Made by a program: the position numbers and the translations under genes. This document shows, in pieces, positions 1-8,174 of a stretch of 64,000 bases of DNA. The notes under the pieces were generated by a model. It was not told the origin of the DNA, made no database searches, and saw only the letters and a list, made by a program, of their open reading frames with translations. This stretch comes from Pseudoalteromonas sp. NBT06-2 (GTDB lineage: Bacteria; Pseudomonadota; Gammaproteobacteria; Enterobacterales; Alteromonadaceae): NCBI RefSeq assembly GCF_002276045.1, contig NZ_NQMR01000026.1, forward strand, positions 1-64,000. Direction: 5' to 3'. The number at the start of each line of letters is the position of its first letter. Position 1 is the stretch's first letter.

Positions 1-31
1 TAATTCACCGAGAATTGCTGTTAACTAGATG

Positions 32-670
32 TTAAGCTTTATTGCCTGATATTAAAGCTTTATAATAATATGCTAAGTCTTGTATATAGGGTTTAGATCT
101 ATATTCATATAACTTTTTCATCATATGTGCTTTAATTTCTTCATTATCTTGGTAACTCAAAGCACGATCAAAGTGTACTTTCCCTTTCTCTATTTTACCT
201 TGTAATAATAAATATACACCGAGATCTATTCTCGCTTTAATATTATCTGGATACACTAAAATAAGTTTAGTGAGTATACAACATGCTGATTTTAAATCGT
301 TGTGTTCTTTGTAGCATTGAGCAAGCAGATACCAAGTAGACATGTGTCTGGGTTCAATTTCGAGCGCTTTATTATATGATTTTATTGCGCGCTTATAGTT
401 TTTAAGCGCTTGTTGTACTTGAGCTATGTTTTCCCAATGAATCGATGTTTCCTTTATGATATTGGCTTTTAATAAATAGTTTAAAGCATGCTCATAAAAA
501 CCTAATTTAAAATGTACCATAGCGACATTATTTAAATTTCTATAATCATTATTATCTTTATTTATTAATTTTTGCCCTATTCTTGAAGCTTTATAAAAAT
601 CTCCTTTTTTCCAAGCAGCATCAAAATGGGTATTTAATTTTTGTTTATTAGCGAACAGTAATCCGAACAT
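32..670 (-). CDS. TPR-repeat protein
   Basis: A 212-residue protein made largely of tetratricopeptide repeats. Segments around residues 46-75, 77-110 and 111-180 show the helix-turn-helix periodicity with small residues at the usual places (for example 'YKRAIKSYNKALEIEP'). There is no signal peptide or membrane segment, so it is probably a cytoplasmic scaffold for protein-protein contacts. The partner cannot be told from sequence. It is the first gene of the window and is followed, about 110 bp away, by an unrelated GntR gene on the same strand. The TPR call is firm; the role is unknown. Confidence 0.85.
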   Translation of the reverse strand: MFGLLFANKQKLNTHFDAAWKKGDFYKASRIGQKLINKDNNDYRNLNNVAMVHFKLGFYEHALNYLLKANIIKETSIHWENIAQVQQALKNYKRAIKSYNKALEIEPRHMSTWYLLAQCYKEHNDLKSACCILTKLILVYPDNIKARIDLGVYLLLQGKIEKGKVHFDRALSYQDNEEIKAHMMKKLYEYRSKPYIQDLAYYYKALISGNKA

Positions 671-781
671 GATGTTTTCTTGAAATCATGACTGTATTCA
701 TTTTATTTTAGTTCAAGTAAAAAATTATATTTCTATTTCATACAATATTCATAAAAATAAATTAATTTTGTAATGAAGTAA

Positions 782-1447
782 CTAAGCTTGTCGTAATACT
801 TCTTTTATTTCATCACGAGAACTAAATATATGTTGTTTAAGTATTTTCACTGCTTGTTCAGTATCTCCATTAATACAAGCATTTAAAATATCTTTATGAT
901 CCGTGCCCACTTTTATAACACCACCTAAGCTATTTATATGTACTCGCACATAGCGCTCTGCTTTAGTATTTAGAATATTTACCAGTTCTTGTGTTTGCGG
1001 TAAATCAGCGGCGGAATATAAACAAGTATGATAATCTGTATTTAAATCACACCATACTTTAGGCGCATTATTTGACTTAAGTGCATTATCTAAATTATCT
1101 AAAATACAAGAAGCCTGTTCCAACTTTTCTTTAGACAAATTAGCAATTGAGCTTGCTAATAATTGCGCTTCAAGTGTTGCCCTTAATAGAAATAGTTCAT
1201 CTACTTGCTCTAAATTAAAATCAGTAACACTTGCTCCTTTATTGGCTCTAAAGGTAATTAAACCTTCTCCTTCCAATAATAAAAGCGCCTCTCTGACAGG
1301 GATTTGGCTTACATTGAGCTCTTTTGCTAACGTAGCTTGTCGTATATGCGTACCTACTGCAATTTCGCCACTGAGAATTTTTTCTCTTACGGATTCCGTG
1401 ACTAACTGAGTCAAGGTTTTATACTCCATTTTTTTTACTGCTGACAT
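782..1447 (-). CDS. GntR/FadR-family transcriptional regulator
   Basis: A 221-residue DNA-binding regulator. An N-terminal winged helix-turn-helix (about residues 10-75, with 'LAKELNVSQIPVREALLLLE' as the GntR core) is followed by an all-helical FCD effector domain (about 80-210). In the FCD family, Asp and His residues of this domain bind a metal or carboxylate ligand; histidines near residues 140, 184 and 206 are candidates. It lies 18 bp downstream of the M1 peptidase gene on the same strand, and a sodium:amino-acid symporter lies just beyond, so it may control peptide or amino-acid use. The ligand is not predictable. Confidence 0.92.
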   Translation of the reverse strand: MSAVKKMEYKTLTQLVTESVREKILSGEIAVGTHIRQATLAKELNVSQIPVREALLLLEGEGLITFRANKGASVTDFNLEQVDELFLLRATLEAQLLASSIANLSKEKLEQASCILDNLDNALKSNNAPKVWCDLNTDYHTCLYSAADLPQTQELVNILNTKAERYVRVHINSLGGVIKVGTDHKDILNACINGDTEQAVKILKQHIFSSRDEIKEVLRQA

Positions 1448-1465
1448 TGGTTTTTCCTAAATCAG

Positions 1466-3388
1466 TTATAAATTACTACTTGCATCATTCAATGATAACA
1501 ATTCTTTATCATTATTATTGAGATTTTTTATGCTTATGTAATATAAATCTTCATAAACTTTAACTTTTTGAGTAAAATATTTAGATTGCCAACTTTTTTT
1601 TGCCGTCACTATTACTTTTTTACCATCAATATTGATAGCAATAGGCATTTCAAAACCTTTAACATTTGATGTAAATCTATATTTAAAAATATTATCTTTT
1701 GTTTTAATTTCTAATGTAGGTAATTCATTGAAATACAAATATTGATCAAATATTTTTTCAAAATCATAATCAAAATACGCATTAAAAAAGTTTAAAACAT
1801 CTGTGGTATAAAAATTTTGTTTTTTAAACTGCGTAGTATATTGCTTAACACCTGCCCACCACTTTTTATCATCATTAATAATATGTCTTAATGTATTAAT
1901 AAATAATGCCCCCTTAAAATAGATATCTGATGTCGGCCAATAACTAACAGATGGGGGACCTATAAGTGGATAAGTATTTTCAACTTTACTTTTATAACCA
2001 TTGATATATTTGATTGCATCTTGATAGCCAAATTGGTCTTCAACATAAACCATTTCAGCATAAGTACACCAACCTTCATGTATCCAAGAATCAGAGAAAT
2101 CATTACTGGTTAAACTATTACCAAACCACTCATGTCCAGTTTCATGAATAATGATAAAATCAAACTTTAAGCTAATTCCTACACCAGTCCAATCCCTACC
2201 TATACCTCGCCCTATTCCACCTATATAACCATTTTCAAAACCATTGCCATAAGTTACGGCACTTTGATGCTCCATGCCTGAATAAGGTGACTGAATTAAT
2301 TTATAACCGTCTTCAATAAAGGGGTATTCTCCAAAATATTTTTGATATGTCACCATCATAGGTTTTGCTTGTTTAAATTGTTCTTTTGCTTTTTCTAAAT
2401 CTTGTTTTAATACATAATAATCTAAACTTAAGTTATCTAAGGTCTCACCAAAATGTACATAGTTACCTATATTTAGGGACACGCTATAGTTATTAATTGG
2501 GTTATGAGTACGCCATACATATTCAGTGTAACCATCGGGCAATATTCGGGTGTTTATTAAGCGACCATTTGATACATCCATTAAATCTGATGGTACAGAA
2601 ATACGCATCACCATTTGATCAACTTCATCTCTTTGTTGATCTTTTGTTGGCCACCAAACCATTGAACCCGAACCTTGACAAGCTGTATTAACCCAATGTT
2701 TGCCTAAGCTATCTTTTTGAAAAATAAAACATCCAAATCGTCCAGTTGTAGCTGGATAACCCGAGTAATAAAAGTCTATTTCTTCTATTGAGTTAACTGT
2801 CAACACTTCATCAAATTTAATGTATACAGCATTGGAATTACGCGAATATTTTAAATGCTTGTTATTATGTAGTATTTTCTCTATTTTTAAGTTTTCATAT
2901 AAATCAATTTGTATGGTTGAATCGTCTTTGAGCATTTTAAAACGTATTTTGTTATTTCCTGATATATATTTTTTTTCTGGGTCAACTCTTATCGATAAAT
3001 CATAACTTAATAAATCGTTATTTGCTCGATATTTTGAGTATTCTCCCCAAAGGATATGCTCTTTTGTATGTACCAAAGCTTGATCTAATTTTAGTAAATT
3101 TTTGTTATATTTCAGCACAATGACAGCTGATTTTAATTTTGATAACTTTATAGTTTGTGGATCATGATACTTAGCTTTGATTTGAATTATGTCACTTAAA
3201 GTATCAGCTAAACTCACTTTTCCAAAAAAATCTGAACGATAAGCAATAAGCTGTTTAATATCATAAATCACAGCACCTTCTATCGGATCTCTATTATTAG
3301 AGCTTAATATTCTTAAATCTTGCGCCGTTGCGCTGTTTATTAGACCTATCATTAATAAAATAATTGAAATTATATTTTTATATAACAT
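1466..3388 (-). CDS. Secreted M1-family metallopeptidase with N-terminal carboxypeptidase-regulatory-like domain
   Basis: A 640-residue exported zinc aminopeptidase-like protein. A signal peptide ends near residue 22 ('NSATAQ'). The next ~85 residues resemble a CarboxypepD_reg-like beta domain. The M1 N-terminal beta domain and the catalytic domain follow. The zinc site is His415-Glu416-x-x-His419 with Glu438 eighteen residues on, exactly the M1 spacing. The sequence 'SGMEHQSAVTYG' near residue 370 is a GxMEN-type substrate-binding loop with His in place of Asn. The N-terminal fusion is more typical of Bacteroidetes enzymes. It likely cleaves peptides in the periplasm or outside the cell, beside an amino-acid symporter and a GntR gene. 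Confidence 0.9.
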   Translation of the reverse strand: MLYKNIISIILLMIGLINSATAQDLRILSSNNRDPIEGAVIYDIKQLIAYRSDFFGKVSLADTLSDIIQIKAKYHDPQTIKLSKLKSAVIVLKYNKNLLKLDQALVHTKEHILWGEYSKYRANNDLLSYDLSIRVDPEKKYISGNNKIRFKMLKDDSTIQIDLYENLKIEKILHNNKHLKYSRNSNAVYIKFDEVLTVNSIEEIDFYYSGYPATTGRFGCFIFQKDSLGKHWVNTACQGSGSMVWWPTKDQQRDEVDQMVMRISVPSDLMDVSNGRLINTRILPDGYTEYVWRTHNPINNYSVSLNIGNYVHFGETLDNLSLDYYVLKQDLEKAKEQFKQAKPMMVTYQKYFGEYPFIEDGYKLIQSPYSGMEHQSAVTYGNGFENGYIGGIGRGIGRDWTGVGISLKFDFIIIHETGHEWFGNSLTSNDFSDSWIHEGWCTYAEMVYVEDQFGYQDAIKYINGYKSKVENTYPLIGPPSVSYWPTSDIYFKGALFINTLRHIINDDKKWWAGVKQYTTQFKKQNFYTTDVLNFFNAYFDYDFEKIFDQYLYFNELPTLEIKTKDNIFKYRFTSNVKGFEMPIAINIDGKKVIVTAKKSWQSKYFTQKVKVYEDLYYISIKNLNNNDKELLSLNDASSNL

Positions 3389-3504
3389 TATGTTTTAACC
3401 CTATATTTTGTATTGTTTTAATAAATGAAATTTAAGTTTTGAATGCAAAAAAACCAGCATCTAGATTTAATAAGTCGCTAAACTGCTAAATAGTGATTAT
3501 TTAA

Positions 3505-4890
3505 TTAACTCAATATGCCTGTTACAAATACAATTGAAATAGCAATGGGCGCGACAAAGCGAATTAGAAATAACCAAATTGAAAAACCAAAATCATTTAA
3601 TCCTAACTCTTTTTTCATAACCGATTGTGGTAGTCGCCAACCAACAAAAATAGCAGTGAGTAAGCCACCTATAGGCAACAATATACTGGCTGATATATAA
3701 TCGAAATTTTCAAAAATTGTCTTACTTTCTAAAAGACTAATAAATTCGAATGGATGAAAATCTTTAAGTACATTAAGTGATAATATTGAACTTATTCCTA
3801 ATAACCAAATAGTTAAACCGCTGATTAAAGTTGCTTTTTTTCGTGTCATATTAAAGTGCTCTTTTACCCAAGCAACTACAGGTTCAAAATTACCAATACA
3901 AGACGTCAAAGCGGCTGCTATCAATAATAAGAAAAAGATCCCGCTAAATAATTGGCCTCCAGGTAAATCACTTAGTGCAATTGGTAATACTTGAAATACT
4001 AAACCGGCTCCTGCATCAGGTGACATGGCATTTGCAAAAACTAAAGGAAAAATAGCAAAGCCGGCAAGCATAGCGACAAATGTATCTGCAAATACAACTA
4101 TAAAGGCGTTTTGAGGTATCGAGGATTCTTTATCTAAATATGAACCATAAGTTACCATGACTGCCATGGCGATACCGATAGAGAAAAAAGCTTGACCCAA
4201 AGCGAGTAAAAACGTCTCGGCGGTTATTTGTGTAAAGTCTGGGGTTAATAAAAACTTCACAGCAGCAGCCATATCTCCTACAAAACTTGAATAAATAACC
4301 ATAATAATCATGCAACAAAATAAAGAAGGCATAAGAATACGGACCGCTTTTTCAATACCACTTTGCACACCGCGCGAATTAACATAAATTGTAATGGCAA
4401 CAACAGTAGAGTGCCAAAAAATTAAGCGTATGGGATCTGACATTAAATCATCAAATATATTTTGTGATTTTGAAGCGTTTATATCTGTAAAACTACCAGT
4501 AATAGCCATAGTAAAATAATCAAGTGTCCAGCCTGTTATCACTGTATAAGTTAACATCATCATAAATACGGCCATAATAGCCATACCACCCACACTTGAC
4601 CATTTAGCTGACACGTTATTTTCAACCGCCACTTGTTTAAAACTACCCATTGCTGATATGGCATTTTTAGCATTTCTTCCGATTGCCCACTCTGCCATCA
4701 CCAATGGCACACCGATACATAAAGCACATGCAAGATAAACTAAAACAAAAGCTGCGCCACCATTTTCACCAACCATATATGGGAAACGCCAAATATTACC
4801 TAAGCCAACAGAAAAACCAATTGAGGCCATTAAAAAAGAGAGCCTAGATGACCAGTTTTCAATTTTTATCACCCCGGTATTTGCAGCCAT
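3505..4890 (-). CDS. Sodium-dependent neurotransmitter:sodium symporter (NSS/SNF) family transporter
   Basis: A 461-residue inner-membrane protein with about eleven hydrophobic helices. The N-terminal signature 'GFSVGLGNIWRFPYM' is the TM1 sodium/substrate site of the LeuT fold, and 'GQAFFSIGIAMAVMVTYGSY' matches TM6-TM7. Bacterial members co-transport amino acids (Leu, Trp, Tyr and others) with sodium; the substrate is not decidable here. It starts at an ATG with an upstream AGGAG-like site. It is followed on the same strand by the M1 peptidase gene after 116 bp, which suggests uptake of amino acids released by that peptidase. Confidence 0.95.
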   Translation of the reverse strand: MAANTGVIKIENWSSRLSFLMASIGFSVGLGNIWRFPYMVGENGGAAFVLVYLACALCIGVPLVMAEWAIGRNAKNAISAMGSFKQVAVENNVSAKWSSVGGMAIMAVFMMMLTYTVITGWTLDYFTMAITGSFTDINASKSQNIFDDLMSDPIRLIFWHSTVVAITIYVNSRGVQSGIEKAVRILMPSLFCCMIIMVIYSSFVGDMAAAVKFLLTPDFTQITAETFLLALGQAFFSIGIAMAVMVTYGSYLDKESSIPQNAFIVVFADTFVAMLAGFAIFPLVFANAMSPDAGAGLVFQVLPIALSDLPGGQLFSGIFFLLLIAAALTSCIGNFEPVVAWVKEHFNMTRKKATLISGLTIWLLGISSILSLNVLKDFHPFEFISLLESKTIFENFDYISASILLPIGGLLTAIFVGWRLPQSVMKKELGLNDFGFSIWLFLIRFVAPIAISIVFVTGILS

Positions 4891-5219
4891 TTCTAAACTC
4901 CTAAATCATTTTTAATTATTTTGTCGCTTAAAAAATACCAAATATATTTTATACCATTTATGAGTTTGGTCATTAATCAGCAAAATTAGGCTACCAGTTA
5001 ACTATTTTGTGTCATCAAAGAATTTGCAATTTTTTAAATGTATAACAAACTGAATTAATTGATTTTTTATTACATAGAGTGCCAGGTTTATTTTCATAAA
5101 CTGACTTGATTACCTGCGTATATTGTATACATTAATATTATATTCACCAATTCACAAAAAAATACTTGGTCAATATTTTCGAAAAAATGTAAATAAAAAT
5201 AATATATAAGGATAAAACA
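4891..5219. other. Intergenic region between divergent genes, no gene seen
   Basis: About 330 bp of very AT-rich DNA between the symporter gene (minus) and the large metallopeptidase gene (plus). It must hold both promoters. I cannot choose convincing -35/-10 pairs. A good ribosome-binding site (AAGGAT) lies about 8 bp before the ATG at 5220. Confidence 0.6.
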
Positions 5220-7910
5220 ATGATTATTCGTTATTTAAAAAAAAAGTTTGCTAGCTTAAGCTCTGGTAAAACTCGCTTTAAATTAGGCGCTATTTCAGCA
5301 GTACTAATAACAAGTTCAAGTTTTGCAGCTACCAAGGTGGGCCCACCAACAATTGAGTCTATCAACACCTTAAGTAAACCAAGTTCCCATGTTCATCAAA
5401 AGCACCTGCTTGAACAAACTCAAGCGCAAATGGCAGCAGGTGATAATATTTTACGCTATAACTATAACTGCGGGAGCAAGATATCTATCAGATCAGAATC
5501 GTATATTAATCAAATAAATTTACAAGCGGTTTGTGATGAGTTGGTGACTGAGGAAGCTAGGTTTCATAATTTAATGAAAACCAATAATCAAGCAATTGAG
5601 GGTGATAACAGTGTCACTGTTGAGGTGAATGCATTTAAAGATTATGCATCTTATCAATATAATGGGACTCAAATATTTGGTATTGATACAAACAACGGAG
5701 GTATGTATTTAGAGGGAGATCCTACTACACCAGATAATAAAGCGCGGTATATTACCTATATTACAGATGATGGTGATAGTTGGTGGATTATGAATTTGTC
5801 CCATGAATTTAATCACTACTTAGATGGTCGCTATAATATGAAAGGTAACTTTTCGACTTATATGGAAAGTTCTAATAATGTCGTTTTTTGGCTAGAAGGA
5901 TCTGCGGAATATGTTGCTTGGGTCGATTGGCCTTATGACTATATTCGTACTTTAGCGGGTACTGCGGCAATGAGTTTATCTGATGTTGTTAACACAACTT
6001 ATGAGCATGATACGGGCCGTATTTATCAATGGAGCTATTTAGCAGTCGCCTTTTTATTTGAAAGAAATCCTGAAGCACTTGATACAATTCTTCATAATTT
6101 TAGAACCGGTAACTACAGTGCATATAATAGTTTTATTCAAAATTTTGCTTATCAAAATAATAGTGAATGGTACGAATGGTTAGACTGTACTGCAACTTAT
6201 CATGATAGTGCTAACAAAGAGTGTTGGGACCATACGCCTACAGACGGCGGTGATAACGGAGATGGAAACTCTGGTGATTTAGAAGTTGATGCATCTTGCA
6301 ATACTTTTGGCCCTTATTCTGGTAGAAGCTCAACCACAACAGCTATTACTATTACAAATTTAAGTGAGCAACATTTAAAAATAAGATGGTTACAAACAGA
6401 TGGCACTTTATATACTAATGTATATGACAGTGATTTTCAGCCCGGTGAAGTGTGGCAATATAATTCTTATATCGGTGATAAATGGGTTGTAACTGATAAT
6501 AACGATAACTGTTTGAAGCTTGTAACGACTCAAAGCAACGGTAATTACACAGTTGGCACAAGTGATCCTGTTATTGCCGATGTAGAACTCACAAAACAAA
6601 ACAATACAAGTGTCACAGATGCCAATACAGGTATCAAACAAAATTTTTACATTGAGGTGCCTACAGGCGCAACTAATGTAAGTTTTACTACTACAGGTAT
6701 TAATGGTGATGCTGACTTATATGTTAATAAAGGCATTAAAGCTTCTATTAATAATAATATTTGTAAATCAGACTCTTCTGACAGTAACGAAACCTGTCTA
6801 GCAGGTAATGGAGCTGGTACTTATTATGCCCAAGTTTTTGCTTCCTCCGCTTTTTCAGGTTTAAACATCATTGCTGATTACGATTTATCTTCAGGCACAT
6901 TAGAGCCCGATTCATCCTGTAGCATGGAAGGTCAAGCCTATAGTCGTAATGGTAGCCAAACTCAGTTCACAATAAATAATAATAGTGATACCTACTTAAA
7001 GATTCAGTGGTTACAAGCTGATGGCTCTCGATATAGTAAAATCTATAATGATAATTTTGCAGCTGGAGACAGCTGGACAAGAAGCAGCTATAAGGGTGAC
7101 AGATGGGTTATAACCAACCAAGCAGGTCAATGTATGAAAGTGATTAGTGCACAAGCTAATGGTAACTTCAATATAATTGATGACGGCACTGGTGGCGGTG
7201 GTAATGCGACTTTAGGTTGCGCAGGTGGTATTCAAGCTTACCCAAGTAATTGGCCAAATAGCTGGTATTATCAAAGATTATGTAGCTCAGGTACTGGGAT
7301 CCCAATAATTACAGCAGGTGTTGCATCTAACGCATCTCTTGAGCGAACTGCTTATTTACTCGATGGCATAATGCAGACTGTTGACATTCGTGTTGTACCA
7401 AAAATGATTGCAAATGGTTTTCGCCATGGCGTTTTGGGTCGTTACCCATATGAGTTAACCACGCAAATGCCTGAATACAGTCATTTAGACTCTGGCTTTT
7501 GGGATGAACGAGCGCGTGGATTAGGAGGCATGCCGTCTGTACCACTGGGTTCAAGTGCTGAAGAAAATGCCATGTGTTATTCAAATGATCGTTATTTAGG
7601 TGAGGATATTACTATCCATGAATATGCTCATTCATTGCATCTATTAGGCTTAGATTATGTTTTCCCTGAGTTCAGCTCCCAGCTACAATCTGCTTATTCG
7701 AATGCAAGATACTATAATTTATGGGGCTCTAGTCATTATGCAATGACTGACTATAAAGAGTATTGGGCTGAAGGAGTACAAAGTTACTTTAATGCCAATA
7801 TGGGAGGAGGACCTAATACTCGCACGACATTACAAAGCCAAGATCCAACACTCTATGGTATTATTTACGGAGTTTTTGGCGATAACTCATTCTATAGAAC
7901 TTGTCCTTAA
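5220..7910 (+). CDS. Secreted two-domain metallopeptidase: M9-like domain, VHL-beta-like, PPC, VHL-beta-like, second HExxH domain
   Basis: An 896-residue exported protein with a signal peptide ending near residue 37 ('SSSFAA'). Residues ~80-340 resemble a collagenase-type (M9) peptidase with His195-Glu196-x-x-His199 and a downstream 'WLEGSAEY' that supplies the third ligand. Two related ~88-residue modules (about 357-444 and 562-650) carry a pattern 'LKIxWLQxDG...W...SYxGDxWVxT..xxxCxKV' that resembles the VHL beta domain. Between them lies a PPC-like beta domain (about 447-553). After a glycine linker comes a second domain (664-896) with His800-Glu801-x-x-His804 and Glu851 in 'EYWAEG'. It probably degrades proteins or collagen outside the cell. 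The two-catalytic-site layout is unusual; the M9 assignment is moderately sure. Confidence 0.88.
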   Translation: MIIRYLKKKFASLSSGKTRFKLGAISAVLITSSSFAATKVGPPTIESINTLSKPSSHVHQKHLLEQTQAQMAAGDNILRYNYNCGSKISIRSESYINQINLQAVCDELVTEEARFHNLMKTNNQAIEGDNSVTVEVNAFKDYASYQYNGTQIFGIDTNNGGMYLEGDPTTPDNKARYITYITDDGDSWWIMNLSHEFNHYLDGRYNMKGNFSTYMESSNNVVFWLEGSAEYVAWVDWPYDYIRTLAGTAAMSLSDVVNTTYEHDTGRIYQWSYLAVAFLFERNPEALDTILHNFRTGNYSAYNSFIQNFAYQNNSEWYEWLDCTATYHDSANKECWDHTPTDGGDNGDGNSGDLEVDASCNTFGPYSGRSSTTTAITITNLSEQHLKIRWLQTDGTLYTNVYDSDFQPGEVWQYNSYIGDKWVVTDNNDNCLKLVTTQSNGNYTVGTSDPVIADVELTKQNNTSVTDANTGIKQNFYIEVPTGATNVSFTTTGINGDADLYVNKGIKASINNNICKSDSSDSNETCLAGNGAGTYYAQVFASSAFSGLNIIADYDLSSGTLEPDSSCSMEGQAYSRNGSQTQFTINNNSDTYLKIQWLQADGSRYSKIYNDNFAAGDSWTRSSYKGDRWVITNQAGQCMKVISAQANGNFNIIDDGTGGGGNATLGCAGGIQAYPSNWPNSWYYQRLCSSGTGIPIITAGVASNASLERTAYLLDGIMQTVDIRVVPKMIANGFRHGVLGRYPYELTTQMPEYSHLDSGFWDERARGLGGMPSVPLGSSAEENAMCYSNDRYLGEDITIHEYAHSLHLLGLDYVFPEFSSQLQSAYSNARYYNLWGSSHYAMTDYKEYWAEGVQSYFNANMGGGPNTRTTLQSQDPTLYGIIYGVFGDNSFYRTCP

Positions 7911-7940
7911 TTATAAATTAAGCTTAAAGTTATATTATCT

Positions 7941-7965
7941 AAAGGACTGATTTTAAGTCCTTTTT
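7941..7965 (+). terminator. Rho-independent terminator after the metallopeptidase gene
   Basis: Stem AAGGACT / AGTCCTT with a short A/T loop followed by a run of T, starting about 30 bp after the stop codon of the metallopeptidase gene. Confidence 0.8.
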
Positions 7966-8174
7966 AATATTTATAATTAGTGTACCTATGTTATCAAATA
8001 ACCATATCATAGCCTGAGTGTTCACTTGTACCCTTATAACCCTATTTCATGCCAAACATAACTCCATTCATAACATTATTAGATGCGTTCAATGTATGAA
8101 AATCATACGTTTAACACGCAGAAAGCATAAGGTATAAAGTATAAAGTATACAATAATTAAAAGTGGATAATATA

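Noticed and set aside
5106-5131. TTGATT and TATACA as a promoter for the metallopeptidase gene
   Set aside because: The spacing (14 bp) is too short for a standard sigma-70 promoter and AT-rich DNA gives many such matches.
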